A stretch of DNA of 64,000 nucleotides from Myxococcus xanthus (GTDB lineage: Bacteria; Myxococcota; Myxococcia; Myxococcales; Myxococcaceae), in assembly GCF_006402735.1 (NCBI RefSeq), contig NZ_CP017174.1, forward strand, positions 5,932,001-5,996,000, read 5' to 3'. The notes beneath the pieces are model-generated. The model did no database searches and was not told the origin of the DNA. It saw only the letters and a program-made list of their open reading frames with translations. Positions 19,024 to 29,693 of the stretch are shown here, in pieces. The position numbers and the translations under genes were made by a program. Each line of letters begins with the position of its first letter. The stretch's first letter is position 1.

Positions 19024-19476
19024 TCAGTGCGCCGCGCCCAGCAGGAAGGACAGGACGAGCATGGCCAGCACCGTGGCGGTGATGCCCACGTAGAGCCGGT
19101 CCTTCTGCTGGCGGAAGATGAGCAGCGACAGGGCCACCCGCATCACCGGCACGGCCATCATCACCAGCAGTCCCGCCATGACGAACGCCTGGCCCCGGGC
19201 GGCCAGCGCCCCCGCCACGACGTCCCCCAGCGTGTGCGGCACCGGGTGCGGTGAGGTGAGGCGCTGCAACGCCTCGGACGAGACGAGGTAGTCCGGGTGT
19301 CGGAAGAACGTCACGACGGTGCCCAGCGTCACCAGCGACAGGCTGGCGGCCACGCCGTACCGCAGCAAGTCACTGATGAGCAGCTCCGGCTGGAGCAGCG
19401 AGGCGTCCTCGCCGTCCTGCACCGCCGCGGTGGCGGCCTCGGGGCTTCGCGGCTCCGGCTTCGGTGCCTCGCTCAT
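19024..19476 (-). CDS. DUF1634 membrane protein
   Basis: 150 residues starting MSEAPKPEPRS; the ATG overlaps the stop of the upstream TauE/SafE gene as ATGA. Three hydrophobic segments are visible: ASLSLVTLGTVVTFF, VMAGLLVMMAVPVMRVALSLL and VGITATVLAMLVLSFLLG. DUF1634 genes are regularly found next to TauE/SafE transporters, as here, so it is probably an accessory subunit. Reading further upstream would enter the transporter gene and is rejected. Confidence 0.8.
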   Translation of the reverse strand: MSEAPKPEPRSPEAATAAVQDGEDASLLQPELLISDLLRYGVAASLSLVTLGTVVTFFRHPDYLVSSEALQRLTSPHPVPHTLGDVVAGALAARGQAFVMAGLLVMMAVPVMRVALSLLIFRQQKDRLYVGITATVLAMLVLSFLLGAAH

Positions 19477-20315
19477 GGCGCCCACCCCTTGCGCAGCATC
19501 TCGAAGGCAACCCATAGCAGCACGCCCACGAAGAGCGCGCGCAGCCACGTGCTGTTCACCCGGGCCATCAGGTGGCGCGAGCCCAGCCACGCGCCCAGCG
19601 TGACGCCCACGCACACCGGCCCCGCGATGAACGGGTCGATGTTGCCGCGCGCGAAGTAGACGCCCGCGCTGGCCGCCGCAGTCACGCCAATCATGAAGTT
19701 GCTGGTGGCCGTGGACACCTTCAGCGGCAGCCGCATGGCCAGGTCCATGGCCGGCACCTTGAGCGCGCCCGAGCCGATGCCCAGCATGCCGCTCACCGTT
19801 CCCGCCACGTACATCAGCCCCAGGCCCACCAGCGGCCGCGTGACGCGGTAGGACACCTCACGGCCCTGCGACTCGTCCCAGTAGCTGCCGTGCAGCGCCA
19901 GCCGGTCCGCCAGCGCGTCCGCGGGCACCGGCGCCTCGGCGCTCGACCGCATCCGCCGCAGCATCACCAGCGCCGACCACGCCATGACGCCGCCAAAGAC
20001 GAGGTACACGCCGCGCCCACCCACCAGCCCGGACATGAACGCGCCGCTGAGCGCGCCCGCCGTGGTCGCCAGCTCCAGGAACATGGCCACGCGGGTGTTG
20101 GCCATCCGGTCGCGGACGTAGGCCGCCGCCGCGCCGCTGGACGTGGCGATGACGGAGACGATGGACGCCCCCACCGCGTACTGGATGTCCACCTTCAGGA
20201 GCAGCGTGAGCACGGGAATCAGGATGAGTCCACCGCCGATACCCAGCAGTGAGCCCAGCAGTCCCGCGCCCACGGAAAACCCCAGGACGACGAGCATGAA
20301 GAGGAAGGGAGTCAT
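19473..20315 (-). CDS. TauE/SafE-family sulfite/organosulfonate exporter
   Basis: 280 residues, multi-pass membrane protein. Gly-rich helix SVGAGLLGSLLGIGGGLILIPVL near the N-terminus and the repeat GMLGIGSGALKVPAMDLAM in the second half are the two inverted family signatures. Members export sulfite or sulfonates or move other small anions; the substrate here is not known. I start at MTPFLFMLVV. It is coupled to the DUF1634 gene and lies 96 bases after the carbonic anhydrase stop. Confidence 0.85.
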   Translation of the reverse strand: MTPFLFMLVVLGFSVGAGLLGSLLGIGGGLILIPVLTLLLKVDIQYAVGASIVSVIATSSGAAAAYVRDRMANTRVAMFLELATTAGALSGAFMSGLVGGRGVYLVFGGVMAWSALVMLRRMRSSAEAPVPADALADRLALHGSYWDESQGREVSYRVTRPLVGLGLMYVAGTVSGMLGIGSGALKVPAMDLAMRLPLKVSTATSNFMIGVTAAASAGVYFARGNIDPFIAGPVCVGVTLGAWLGSRHLMARVNSTWLRALFVGVLLWVAFEMLRKGWAP

Positions 20316-20411
20316 CGAAGCTGCTCCCCATCCTCTCCCCCTCACCGGCCTTTGGCCACCAGGAGAATGGCTCGATTCGAGCCGCTCCCCTGGTCGCCTG
20401 CTTTCACCGGG

Positions 20412-21152
20412 CTACTGGGCGCTGGCCGCTACCGACAGGCGCTGAGCACCGTTGCCGTTGGCGAACGCGCCGTGGACGTGGGTGTCCGTGCCCAGTTCGC
20501 GCAGCAGGGCCTCGCCCACCAGTTCGTCCATGGGGATGAAGCGGCCCAGCGACGGGCGCCAGGCCTGGACCTGCGCGTTGGCGATGTCGAACCACCAGCC
20601 GTGCAGCCGCAGCGTGCCCGCGTCGAGACGCGCCTTCACCCACGGATAGCTGGAGATGTGCTCCATCTGCAGCAGCACGTTGTTCTGGGACAGGCGGTCG
20701 TAATCCGACAGGCCCTCCCCCAGCTTCGGGTTCGTCTCCATCCGCTGGAGCGCGGCCTTGCCGTGCTCGAGCCAGCCATTGAGGTTCGGGTTCTCAAGAC
20801 CCACGCCGCCAGCGAGGACGGCCTTCATCGCGCCGCAGCTCGAGTGGCCGCACACGACGATGTCCTCCACCGGCAGGTTGCGGAGCGAGAACTCCAGCGC
20901 GGCCGCCTCGGACTGGTCTCCCGTGGACTGCCCCTTCGAATCCGACGGCGGCACCATGTTGCCGACGTTGCGGACCACGAACAGGTCACCCGGGTCCGTG
21001 GACACGAGCAGGTTGGGCACCACGCGGCTGTCCGCGCAGGCGATGAAGAGGCAATCCGGCTTCTGCCCCTGCGCCAGCAACGCGAACTTCTCCCGGTAGG
21101 TGGAACGGGCGTTGAGCTGAAAATCCAACAGACCGCGGATGAGCTTCCTCAT
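20412..21152 (-). CDS. can: Beta-class carbonic anhydrase
   Basis: 246 residues. Zinc ligands Cys39 (with the Asp41-Arg43 dyad in CADSR), His103 and Cys106 in VCGHSSCGAM are all present. It interconverts CO2 and bicarbonate. The ATG overlaps the stop of the SulP transporter gene (ATGA), so the pair is co-translated. Together they suggest bicarbonate capture for carboxylases such as acetyl-CoA carboxylase, rather than photosynthetic carbon fixation. Confidence 0.93.
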   Translation of the reverse strand: MRKLIRGLLDFQLNARSTYREKFALLAQGQKPDCLFIACADSRVVPNLLVSTDPGDLFVVRNVGNMVPPSDSKGQSTGDQSEAAALEFSLRNLPVEDIVVCGHSSCGAMKAVLAGGVGLENPNLNGWLEHGKAALQRMETNPKLGEGLSDYDRLSQNNVLLQMEHISSYPWVKARLDAGTLRLHGWWFDIANAQVQAWRPSLGRFIPMDELVGEALLRELGTDTHVHGAFANGNGAQRLSVAASAQ

Positions 21153-22696
21153 TGCGCACCTCCAGAGACAAGCGAGTTGTGGTTGGGACCGTCGATGACC
21201 TCGGGGCTGCTCGGCTTCACCGTGCCCTTGCGGCTCCAGACGTCTTCAAGCGACTCGGTGAACACCTTGCCGCCCGTCTTGCGATGCGTGTCGCACCAGC
21301 TCTCCAGGGCTTCGTGCCCGGAGTGGTCCAGCGTCTGCACGGCCAGGTCCAGCTCCACCTTGGAGCCCGACGGAACCTGCGCCAGCGCGGTGGACAGCTT
21401 GGGTACGCCGACGAACGTCAGCGCACCCGAGATTCGCACCAGATAGGACGCATGCGCCTGCTGGTGCACGTCCACCTTGACGCTGCCCAGGTGCCACAGC
21501 AGGCGCAGCACGGCGAACGCCAGACCCATGCCGATACCGGCCAGCAGGTTGACGCCCACCACGCCGGCCACCGTCACCAGGTACACGGCCAGCTCCCCGC
21601 GCTTCTGGAGCTCACGGATGTGGTGCACGTTCACCAGCTTCGCGCCGACGAAGACGAGCAGACCCGCCAGCACGGTGAGGGGAACGAGCCCCGCCACCGA
21701 GCCGAGCAAGGTGACGAACAGGAGCAGCCACACGCCGTGCAGCGTGCCCGACAGCCGCGTCTTCGCGCCGGCGGTGATGTTGGTGGCGCTGCGGACGATG
21801 ACGCCGGTGATGGGCAAGCCACCCGCCAGACCCGAAATCGTGTTCGCCAGGCCCTGACCGAAGAGCTCCCGGTCCAGGTTCGCCCGGGGGCCCGTGTGCA
21901 TCTTGTCCGTGGCCACCGCGCTCAAGAGCGACTCCGCGCTCGCGACCAGCGCCAGCGACAGCACCGCCGTGCCGAAGGCGACCCAGTCACCCTTGGGGAA
22001 GGTGGGCAACTGGATGCTGGAGAAGATGTTCTCCGGCAGGTCCACCCGGGCCACGTCCGCGCCCATGAAGGTCGCCGCCGCGGTGGCCCCCACCACGGCC
22101 ACGAGCGGACCGGGGACCTTCTTCAACTTTCCGGGAACGAACTGCCACGCCACCATCAGGCCAATGGTCAGCAGGCCCAGCAGCGTCGCGGCGCCATGAA
22201 GGTCCGCGATCTGCCCCGGCAGCTCCTTCACGTTCTGCCACGCGCTCGACTGCGGCGCGCCGCCCATCACGATGTGGACCTGCCCCAGGACGATGAGGAT
22301 GCCGATGCCGGCCATCATCCCGTGGATGACGGCGGGAGAGATGGCCAGCGCGCCGCGCGCCACCTTCAACCCACCGAGAATCATCTGCACCACGCCCGCG
22401 ACGGCCACCGCCGCGCACGTCATCGCCAGGCCCATCTGCTGGATGAAGCCAAACACCATGACCGCGAGGCCGGCCGCGGGACCGCTCACCTGGAGGGGCA
22501 CGCCTCCAAAGAGCCCCACCACGATGCCGCCAATCACACCCGCGATGAGCCCGCTGACGATGGGCGCGCCTGAAGCCAGCGCGATACCCATGCACAACGG
22601 CAACGCCACCAGGAACACCACCAGGGAAGCAGGCAGGTCCGTGGCCAGCGCCTTCCAGGGGGAAGCAGCGCCCTCAGGACTCTTCAAAGTCGACAT
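21149..22696 (-). CDS. SulP-family anion transporter (probable bicarbonate transporter)
   Basis: 515 residues from the ATG reading MSTLKSPEG, which has GGAGG four bases upstream. The N-terminal two thirds are about 10-12 membrane helices with LVVFLVALPLCMGIALASGAP (split over 30-50) and GLPITGVIVRSATNITAGAKT. The C-terminal 110 residues form a STAS domain (YLVRISGALTFVGVPKL). SulP proteins carry sulfate or bicarbonate; direct coupling to carbonic anhydrase favours bicarbonate. The 205-base gap upstream has two strong hairpins. Confidence 0.9.
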   Translation of the reverse strand: MSTLKSPEGAASPWKALATDLPASLVVFLVALPLCMGIALASGAPIVSGLIAGVIGGIVVGLFGGVPLQVSGPAAGLAVMVFGFIQQMGLAMTCAAVAVAGVVQMILGGLKVARGALAISPAVIHGMMAGIGILIVLGQVHIVMGGAPQSSAWQNVKELPGQIADLHGAATLLGLLTIGLMVAWQFVPGKLKKVPGPLVAVVGATAAATFMGADVARVDLPENIFSSIQLPTFPKGDWVAFGTAVLSLALVASAESLLSAVATDKMHTGPRANLDRELFGQGLANTISGLAGGLPITGVIVRSATNITAGAKTRLSGTLHGVWLLLFVTLLGSVAGLVPLTVLAGLLVFVGAKLVNVHHIRELQKRGELAVYLVTVAGVVGVNLLAGIGMGLAFAVLRLLWHLGSVKVDVHQQAHASYLVRISGALTFVGVPKLSTALAQVPSGSKVELDLAVQTLDHSGHEALESWCDTHRKTGGKVFTESLEDVWSRKGTVKPSSPEVIDGPNHNSLVSGGAQ

Positions 22697-22831
22697 CACA
22701 CCTCCACACAAGTCGCCGCGACTGCCGCGTGCGCTGGTTCACGTGGAGGCCCTCCGCAAAGAGCGTGCCGTCCGCCTTTCGACAGGCTCAGAGGGAACGC
22801 AAATTGATTGCGGTTGGGAATATGAAAGCGA

Positions 22832-22858
22832 TTTTAAGTCCCGGAGCCGGACTTAAAA
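22832..22858. terminator. Strong AT-flanked hairpin upstream of SulP gene
   Basis: TTTTAAGTCC (22832-22841) and GGACTTAAAA (22849-22858) form a perfect 10-bp stem with loop CGGAGCC. The AT-rich base gives T tracts on both strands. It stands directly after the next hairpin and could be the second arm of a tandem terminator for the kinase-regulator operon, or an operator for the SulP-carbonic anhydrase operon. Confidence 0.65.
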
Positions 22859-22882
22859 ATCCTTGAGGCCGCCGGCCTCAAG
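22854..22882 (-). terminator. Intrinsic terminator of the NtrC-type regulator operon
   Basis: CTTGAGGCC (22862-22870), loop GCC, and GGCCTCAAG (22874-22882) make a perfect 9-bp stem. Read on the minus strand it is followed by GGATTTTTAAG, a classical U tract. It lies 20 bases beyond the stop of the sigma-54 regulator gene. Confidence 0.85.
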
Positions 22883-22901
22883 AATCTTGAAGCGCCCTCG
22901 C

Positions 22902-24241
<1,340 letters not shown>

Positions 24242-24245
<4 letters not shown>

Positions 24246-25891
24246 CGGGCCACCTCCAACGGAAGGCGCAGCGTGAAGCGGCTTCCCAGCGGACTCCGGA
24301 CATAGTTCAGACTGCCACCATGGGCCTCCACGGAGGCACGCGCCATGGGCAGCCCCAGCCCCACGCCCTTGGCCCGCCCGGTAGCGAAAGGTTCCCACAA
24401 CCTGGGCTCGAGACGCGGATCCACGCCGCCCGCATTGTCCTCCACCACGAGCACGGCGTCATGGTCGTCCCGCGTCAGACGCACGCTTACCCACGGAGCC
24501 AACTGCATCCCTGTGTCCTTCGCCACCGCGCCCGCCTCCACCGCGTTGCGCAACACGTTGTCAATGGCGGACACCAGCAGCGCGGCATCCCCCTGGACCC
24601 ACAGGGACTCCTCCAGGGAGGTGGTCAGGGCCACGGCCTCTGACTCCGGCAGCAGCTTCACGCCCTGGAGCGCGTCCTGCACCAGCAGGTGCACCTCGCA
24701 GCTGCGGCGCAGCGCGGCACGAGGCGCCCCGAAGGACAACAGCGAGCGCGCCAGATGGCTCAGGCGCTCCACCTGCGAGCGCAGCGCGCCCACGGGCAGC
24801 TCGCTGCCCGCGGGGGTATGCCGGAGCACGGACAGCGCGGCCTGGATGCCGTTGAGGGCGTTCTTCACCTCATGCGCGATGAGCGAGGCCGCGGTCCCCA
24901 GCGCGGCCATGGTCTCCTGGCGTCGCAGCCGCTCCTCGGCCGCCAGCAGCGAACGGTAGGAGTGCCGCAGCAGGAGGATGAAGATGATGAGCGTGCTGCT
25001 CAGCAGGGCGATGTGGAACGCCAGCTGCCGCAGGAAGCGCGCCCGGAGACCCGCGGTGGCCGTCTCCTCCTCCAGGACGACCAACAGCAGGTCGCTCTTC
25101 CCCACCCACGCGCCCGCGCCCATCATGTGCTTGTCATCCAGCGTCAGCGGCCCCGGCATGTTCGCCAGCGCGCGCAGCCGCCCCGTGGTGTCCCCGGCGC
25201 CCAGCTTGAGCCCCACCGGCATCAGGAGCTGACCGTGGTCATCCATCAGCACCAGTGACGTCTGCGCGGTGGGCCGCGTGGGCAGCGCGCTGGCGCGGAG
25301 CTCTCCCAGCAGCACGCCCTTGAAGCGGCCCTCCTGGAACATGGGGACGGCGACCACGATGGGGCCCCCCTCCCCTTCCAGCAGGTCGATTTCCGGCTGA
25401 CGTCCCTCCACCATCCGGCGGAACCAGGGCCGCAGCGGCAGCGGCGAGCGCCCCAGCGGCATGTCCGGAGGGTCGCTCCAGACGCGCTCGCCCTCGGGCG
25501 TCAGGAGGGCCACACCCTCCGAGAAGAGGGACGAATGGTAGAAGGCGCTCTCCAGCAGGGCCAGCTCCGCCGGGGAGACGCCGTCGTCGGGAGACAGCGC
25601 GGGGTGCCCGGCCACGCGGGCCAGCTCCGCCTCCAACAGCCCCAGGTGGACGCCCAGCGCCTCCGACTGCACCTGCGCCTGGTTGAGCAGCCGGCTCAGC
25701 AGCTCCTCGCGCGCGTTGCGCACGTCCTCCACGTAGCCCAGCACGGGGCTCGTCAGCGCCACCAGCCCCACCAGCCCCAGACCGACGAGCGCGGAGCGCC
25801 CCCCGCGCCGCTGCGCGTGGGCCAGCTCGCCCGGCGTGGGGGTCAGCGTAGGAAGCGGAGGTGGGGTCGGCGGCAGGTGGGCGGAAGTCAT
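24242..25891 (-). CDS. Membrane sensor histidine kinase (NtrB-like) with periplasmic sensor
   Basis: 549 residues. A Pro/Thr-rich start is followed by a membrane helix (about 34-54), a 230-residue periplasmic domain of Cache-like look (PWFRRMVEGRQPEIDLLEG, then VPMFQEGRFKGVLLGE), a second helix (about 290-309) and the kinase core with His340 in LIAHEVKNALNGI. The ATPase has DNVLRNAVEAG, VVEDNAGGVDP and KGVGLGLPMARA. It is translationally coupled to the sigma-54 regulator. It probably senses a small extracellular ligand. Confidence 0.9.
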
Positions 25892-26032
25892 GACAGGGCG
25901 TCTTGGGGTTTACCCCGGCACGGCAGCACCTTCACGCGCAATCAGGCCACCCGGCCGGGGGCCCGCCCGCTGGAGGGCCGGCCACCGCCCCGTGTCACCC
26001 GCTCCCGCGCATGTCCCCGCCATGACGAAGTT

Positions 26033-26050
26033 GTTGCACATGAGTCACAC
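26033..26050 (+). promoter_or_regulatory. Pho-box-like direct repeat upstream of phoB
   Basis: GTTGCAC (26033-26039), spacer ATGA, GTCACAC (26044-26050): two 7-base units with the 11-base period of a Pho box, five of seven bases matching. It ends 36 bases before the regulator start, where autoregulation would be expected. It lies in the divergent gap between the kinase and this gene. Confidence 0.45.
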
Positions 26051-26086
26051 GTTCGGAAAAGGGGGCGCGCAGAGTGACGGCCCGCC

Positions 26087-26776
26087 ATGCCCCATGTCCT
26101 CATCATCGACGACGAACGCGACCTCGCGGAGCTCATTGATTTCAACCTGCGGGGTTCCGGCCTCACCACGCACGTGGCCCACACTGGCGAAGAAGCGCTG
26201 GTGGCCGCGCGGGATCAGAATCCCGACCTCGTGCTGCTGGACCTGATGCTGCCGGACATGTCCGGCATCGATGTCTGCCGGCAGCTGCGGGCCAACCCCC
26301 AGTCCCGGGGCGTCCTCATCGTCATGCTCACCGCCAAGGGCGAGGAGTCCGACCGCATCCGCGGCTTCGAGGTGGGCGCGGACGACTACGTGGTGAAGCC
26401 CTTCAGCGTGCGGGAGCTGGTGCTGCGACTGAAGGCCATCCTCCGCCGCGGCGCGCCCGCGGCCGGCAGCTCGGCGCCGCTGGCGCTGGGGCCCCTGCGC
26501 CTGGACGTGGCGTCCCACCGCTTCTTCGTGGAGGAGCGCGAGGTGGCCCTCACCGCGCTGGAGTTCCGGTTGCTGGAGCACCTGCTCGCCCGCCTGGGCC
26601 GGGTGCAGACACGTGAGCAGTTGCTGGAAGAGGTGTGGGGCCTGTCCTCCTCCCTGGAGACGCGCACCATCGACACCCACGTCATGCGCCTGCGCGACAA
26701 GCTGGGCCCAGCGCGCGCGCTGCTGGAGACGGTCCGCGGTGTCGGCTACCGGATGCTGGACCCAGCCGCGGGCTGA
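26087..26776 (+). CDS. phoB: PhoB-like response regulator next to pst operon
   Basis: 229 residues. Receiver domain with Asp52 (LLDLMLPDMSG) and DDYVVKPFSVREL; winged-helix domain (about 130-225) ending LETVRGVGYRMLDPA. It is transcribed just ahead of pstSCAB-phoU, with Pho-box-like repeats before itself, pstS and pstC, so it is probably the phosphate regulator. No kinase gene lies beside it; the PhoR-like kinase at 16142-17506 or another may serve it. Close similarity to the regulator at 15448-16128 suggests paralogues. Confidence 0.85.
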   Translation: MPHVLIIDDERDLAELIDFNLRGSGLTTHVAHTGEEALVAARDQNPDLVLLDLMLPDMSGIDVCRQLRANPQSRGVLIVMLTAKGEESDRIRGFEVGADDYVVKPFSVRELVLRLKAILRRGAPAAGSSAPLALGPLRLDVASHRFFVEEREVALTALEFRLLEHLLARLGRVQTREQLLEEVWGLSSSLETRTIDTHVMRLRDKLGPARALLETVRGVGYRMLDPAAG

Positions 26777-26781
26777 GCGTC

Positions 26782-26799
26782 GTGACGGCGATGTCACGT
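26782..26799 (+). promoter_or_regulatory. Pho-box-like direct repeat upstream of pstS
   Basis: GTGACGG (26782-26788), spacer CGAT, GTCACGT (26793-26799), an 11-base period with the GTCAC core in the second unit. A further CGTCACG occurs at about 26822-26828. It lies about 110 bases ahead of pstS and just after the phoB stop, so it could drive pstS separately. Confidence 0.45.
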
Positions 26800-26908
26800 G
26801 GCGGACGCGAAACGGACACCCACGTCACGTAGAAGCGCGGCGTCTTCGCGCAAGCCTCACACAGCGTCCAGATTCCGATCCGCATCATCCAGCCAGGAGA
26901 AGTCCCCC

Positions 26909-27730
26909 ATGAAATCGCTCCTCAAGCCCCTGCTCGCGGTGTTCCTCCTGGCGCTCCCCGCCGCTGCCCAGGCGGGCACCGTCACCATCAAGGGCTCCGA
27001 CACCATGGTCATCCTCGGCCAGCGCTGGGCCGAGGCGTTCATGAAGAAGAACCCCACCATCAAGGTCCAGGTCACCGGCGGCGGCTCCGGCGTGGGCCTG
27101 GCGGCGCTCCAGAACGGCACCACGGACATCGCCATGTCCAGCCGGGAGATGAAGAAGGCGGAGGCTGACAAGCTCCGCGCGCGCTTCAAGGTGCCGCCCG
27201 TGCAGCGCTCGGTGGCCAAGGACGGCGTCACCTTCTACGTCCACCAGGGCAACCCCGTGAGCGCGCTCACCACCGAGCAGCTGATGAAGATCTACGTGGG
27301 TGACATCACCACCTGGAAGCAGGTGGGCGGCGCGGACGCGCCCATCGTCGCGTACTCCCGGGAGAACTCCTCCGGCACCTACGTCTTCGTGAAGGACATG
27401 GTGCTGGACGGCGAGGACTTCGCGCCCGCCATCCAGACGCTGCCCGGCACCGCCGCGGTGGTGAACGCCGTCTCCAAGGAGAAGAACAGCCTGGGCTACG
27501 GCGGCGCCGCGTACGCCGAGGGCATCAAGGAGCTGAAGGTGAAGAAGGGCAACGAGGAGATCGCCCCCAGCGCGGACAACATCAAGAGCGGCAAGTACCC
27601 GCTGGCGCGCGACCTCTTCTTCTACCTGCGCGCCGAGCCGACCGGCGACATCAAGGCCTTCATCGACTTCGCGCTCTCCCCCGAAGGTCAGGCCATCGTC
27701 ACCCAGGTCGGCTACTTCCCCGTGAAGTAG
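26909..27730 (+). CDS. pstS: Phosphate ABC transporter substrate-binding protein PstS
   Basis: 273 residues from the ATG with AGGAGA eight bases upstream. The signal peptide is MKSLLKPLLAVFLLALPAAA-QA. The mature protein carries IKGSDTMVILGQRWAEAF, GGGSGVGLAALQNG, and later SRENSSGTYVFVKD, the phosphate-binding loops of PstS. It captures phosphate in the periplasm and delivers it to PstCAB. No lipobox is visible. Confidence 0.95.
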   Translation: MKSLLKPLLAVFLLALPAAAQAGTVTIKGSDTMVILGQRWAEAFMKKNPTIKVQVTGGGSGVGLAALQNGTTDIAMSSREMKKAEADKLRARFKVPPVQRSVAKDGVTFYVHQGNPVSALTTEQLMKIYVGDITTWKQVGGADAPIVAYSRENSSGTYVFVKDMVLDGEDFAPAIQTLPGTAAVVNAVSKEKNSLGYGGAAYAEGIKELKVKKGNEEIAPSADNIKSGKYPLARDLFFYLRAEPTGDIKAFIDFALSPEGQAIVTQVGYFPVK

Positions 27731-27739
27731 CCGCGGAGC

Positions 27740-27757
27740 GTCACACGAATGTCACAA
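27740..27757 (+). promoter_or_regulatory. Pho-box-like direct repeat between pstS and pstC
   Basis: GTCACAC (27740-27746), spacer GAAT, GTCACAA (27751-27757): six of seven bases repeat with an exact 11-base period, the best of the three such sites here. It suggests an internal, PhoB-controlled promoter for pstCAB-phoU, 17 bases before the pstC start. The closeness to the start codon means the transcript leader would be very short, or a later start is used. Confidence 0.5.
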
Positions 27758-27773
27758 GAGGCGCTGAATCCCT

Positions 27774-28772
27774 ATGGATAGACAGGCGACCATGGAGCAA
27801 GGTCTCACGCGGGTCGTGGCCGCGCCGCGCCTGTCCGCGGCGGCGCGGAGGCGTCAACTGCGGGAGAAGGCCGTCGCGGGCTTCATCACCCTGATGGCGT
27901 TCACCGGCATCGCCGCGCTCATCCTCATCATCGTCTTCGTGGCCAAGGAGGCGCTGACGCTCTTCACCGACGCGGACGCCCGCCACGAAGCCAGCTTCTC
28001 CAAGATGTTCCTGCCGCAGGAGGGCCGCTACCCGTTCCGGTGGCAGCCCGTGTCGGACACGCCCAAGGTCAGCATGATTCCGCTGTTCGTGGGCACGCTG
28101 AAAATCACCCTGGTCTCCATGTTGGTGGCGGTGCCCATGGGCGTCTTCAGCGCGCTCTTCGTCGCGGAGTTCGCCCCGCGCCGCCTGCGCGAGCTGCTCA
28201 AGCCCGTCATCGAACTGCTGGCCGGCATCCCCTCCGTGGTACTGGGCTTCTTCGCGCTGATGGTGCTGTCGCCGATGGTGAAGGACCTGTTCCACCTGGA
28301 CCGGCCGCTCAACGGCACGCTGGCGGGACTGGCGCTGGCGCTGGCCATCGTCCCGGTCATCTTCACCGTGTCCGAGGACGCGCTCACCGCGGTGCCCCGC
28401 AGCTACCGCGAGGCCTCGCTGGCGCTGGGCGCCACGCTCTGGGAGACGGCGTGGAAGGTGGTGCTGCCCGCGGCGGCCCCCGGCATCCTCGCCGCGTGCG
28501 TGCTGGGCTTCGGACGGGCCATTGGCGAGACGATGATCGTCCTCATGGCATCAGGCAACGCGGACATCGTGTCCTGGAACCTGGGGGATTCGGCGCGCTC
28601 GCTGTCGGCCACCATCGCGGCGGAGATGGGTGAAGTCGTGGTGGGCAGCCCGCACTACTCCCTGCTGTTCTTCATTGGCGTGGAGCTGTTCATCTTCACC
28701 TTCGTCCTCAACATGGTCGCCTCCACGTGGACGAAGAAGGTCCTCCAGCGGCTGACCGGGAGCGCCTCTTGA
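27774..28772 (+). CDS. pstC: Phosphate ABC transporter permease PstC
   Basis: 332 residues. It has the first helix VAGFITLMAFTGIAALILIIV, then the permease core with FVGTLKITLVSMLVAVPMGV, AGIPSVVLGFFALMVL and the EAA-type loop [19 protein letters not shown]. Together with PstA it forms the membrane channel. Met7 (27792) is an alternative start. The last base overlaps the TTG start of pstA. Confidence 0.94.
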   Translation: MDRQATMEQGLTRVVAAPRLSAAARRRQLREKAVAGFITLMAFTGIAALILIIVFVAKEALTLFTDADARHEASFSKMFLPQEGRYPFRWQPVSDTPKVSMIPLFVGTLKITLVSMLVAVPMGVFSALFVAEFAPRRLRELLKPVIELLAGIPSVVLGFFALMVLSPMVKDLFHLDRPLNGTLAGLALALAIVPVIFTVSEDALTAVPRSYREASLALGATLWETAWKVVLPAAAPGILAACVLGFGRAIGETMIVLMASGNADIVSWNLGDSARSLSATIAAEMGEVVVGSPHYSLLFFIGVELFIFTFVLNMVASTWTKKVLQRLTGSAS

Positions 28773-29680
28773 AGTACACCACGCGCCGGGCGGTGGGGCT
28801 GGGCCTCACCGGATTGACGGCCCTCGCGGCCTTCTTCATCGTGGGCATGCTGGCCCTCATCCTGCTGGACGTCGCCCGCAACGGCGCCCGGCACCTCTCC
28901 TGGACCTTCCTCACCGAGCCGCCCAGCGACGGCATGATGGGCGGCGGCATCTTCCCCGCCATCTTCGGCACCGCCGCGCTCACGCTCCTGATGACGCTGG
29001 CGGTGATGCCGGTGGGTGTGCTCACCGCCGTGTACCTCCACGAGTACGCGCCGCCAGAGTCACGCTTCGCCCGCTGGGTGCGCGTGGCGGTCGTCAATCT
29101 CGCGGGCGTGCCCTCCATCGTCTTCGGCCTCTTCGGCCTCGGCTTCTTCATCCTCTTCGTCGGCGGCAACCTGGACCGGCTGCTGGGCTACGAGGAGATG
29201 CACTGGGCGCAGCCGGGCATCCTCTGGGCCTCGCTGACGCTGGCGGTGCTGACGCTGCCGGTGGTCATCGTCTCCACGGAGGAGGCGCTGCGCGCGGTGC
29301 CGCTGGAGCAGCGAACCGCCAGCCTGGCGCTGGGGGCCACCCAGTCACAGACGCTGGCGCGGGTGGTGCTGCCGGGCGCCCTGCCCGGCATCCTCACCGG
29401 CGCGGTGCTGGCCATCTCCCGCGGCGCGGGCGAGGTGGCGCCCATCCTCTTCACCGGCGCCGCCTACTTCCTGCCGGACCTGCCCACGCACCTGGATTCC
29501 CAGTTCATGCACCTGGGCTACCACACGTATGTCATGGCCACCCAGTCACCAAACGTGACGGAGGCCAGTGGCCCCCTCTATGCGACGGTGCTGGTGCTGC
29601 TGGCGCTCACCTTCGCCCTCAACCTCGTCGCGGTCATCATCCGGACGCGCACGCGCCGCAAGGCCGCCAGCGCCCACTGA
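28769..29680 (+). CDS. pstA: Phosphate ABC transporter permease PstA
   Basis: 303 residues starting at a TTG that overlaps the pstC stop (TTGA), with GGAG six bases ahead; reading from further upstream would lie inside pstC. Permease hallmarks include [34 protein letters not shown] and [20 protein letters not shown]. It pairs with PstC in the phosphate transporter. Confidence 0.93.
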   Translation: MKYTTRRAVGLGLTGLTALAAFFIVGMLALILLDVARNGARHLSWTFLTEPPSDGMMGGGIFPAIFGTAALTLLMTLAVMPVGVLTAVYLHEYAPPESRFARWVRVAVVNLAGVPSIVFGLFGLGFFILFVGGNLDRLLGYEEMHWAQPGILWASLTLAVLTLPVVIVSTEEALRAVPLEQRTASLALGATQSQTLARVVLPGALPGILTGAVLAISRGAGEVAPILFTGAAYFLPDLPTHLDSQFMHLGYHTYVMATQSPNVTEASGPLYATVLVLLALTFALNLVAVIIRTRTRRKAASAH

Positions 29681-29693
29681 CGGTACGCCTGCC

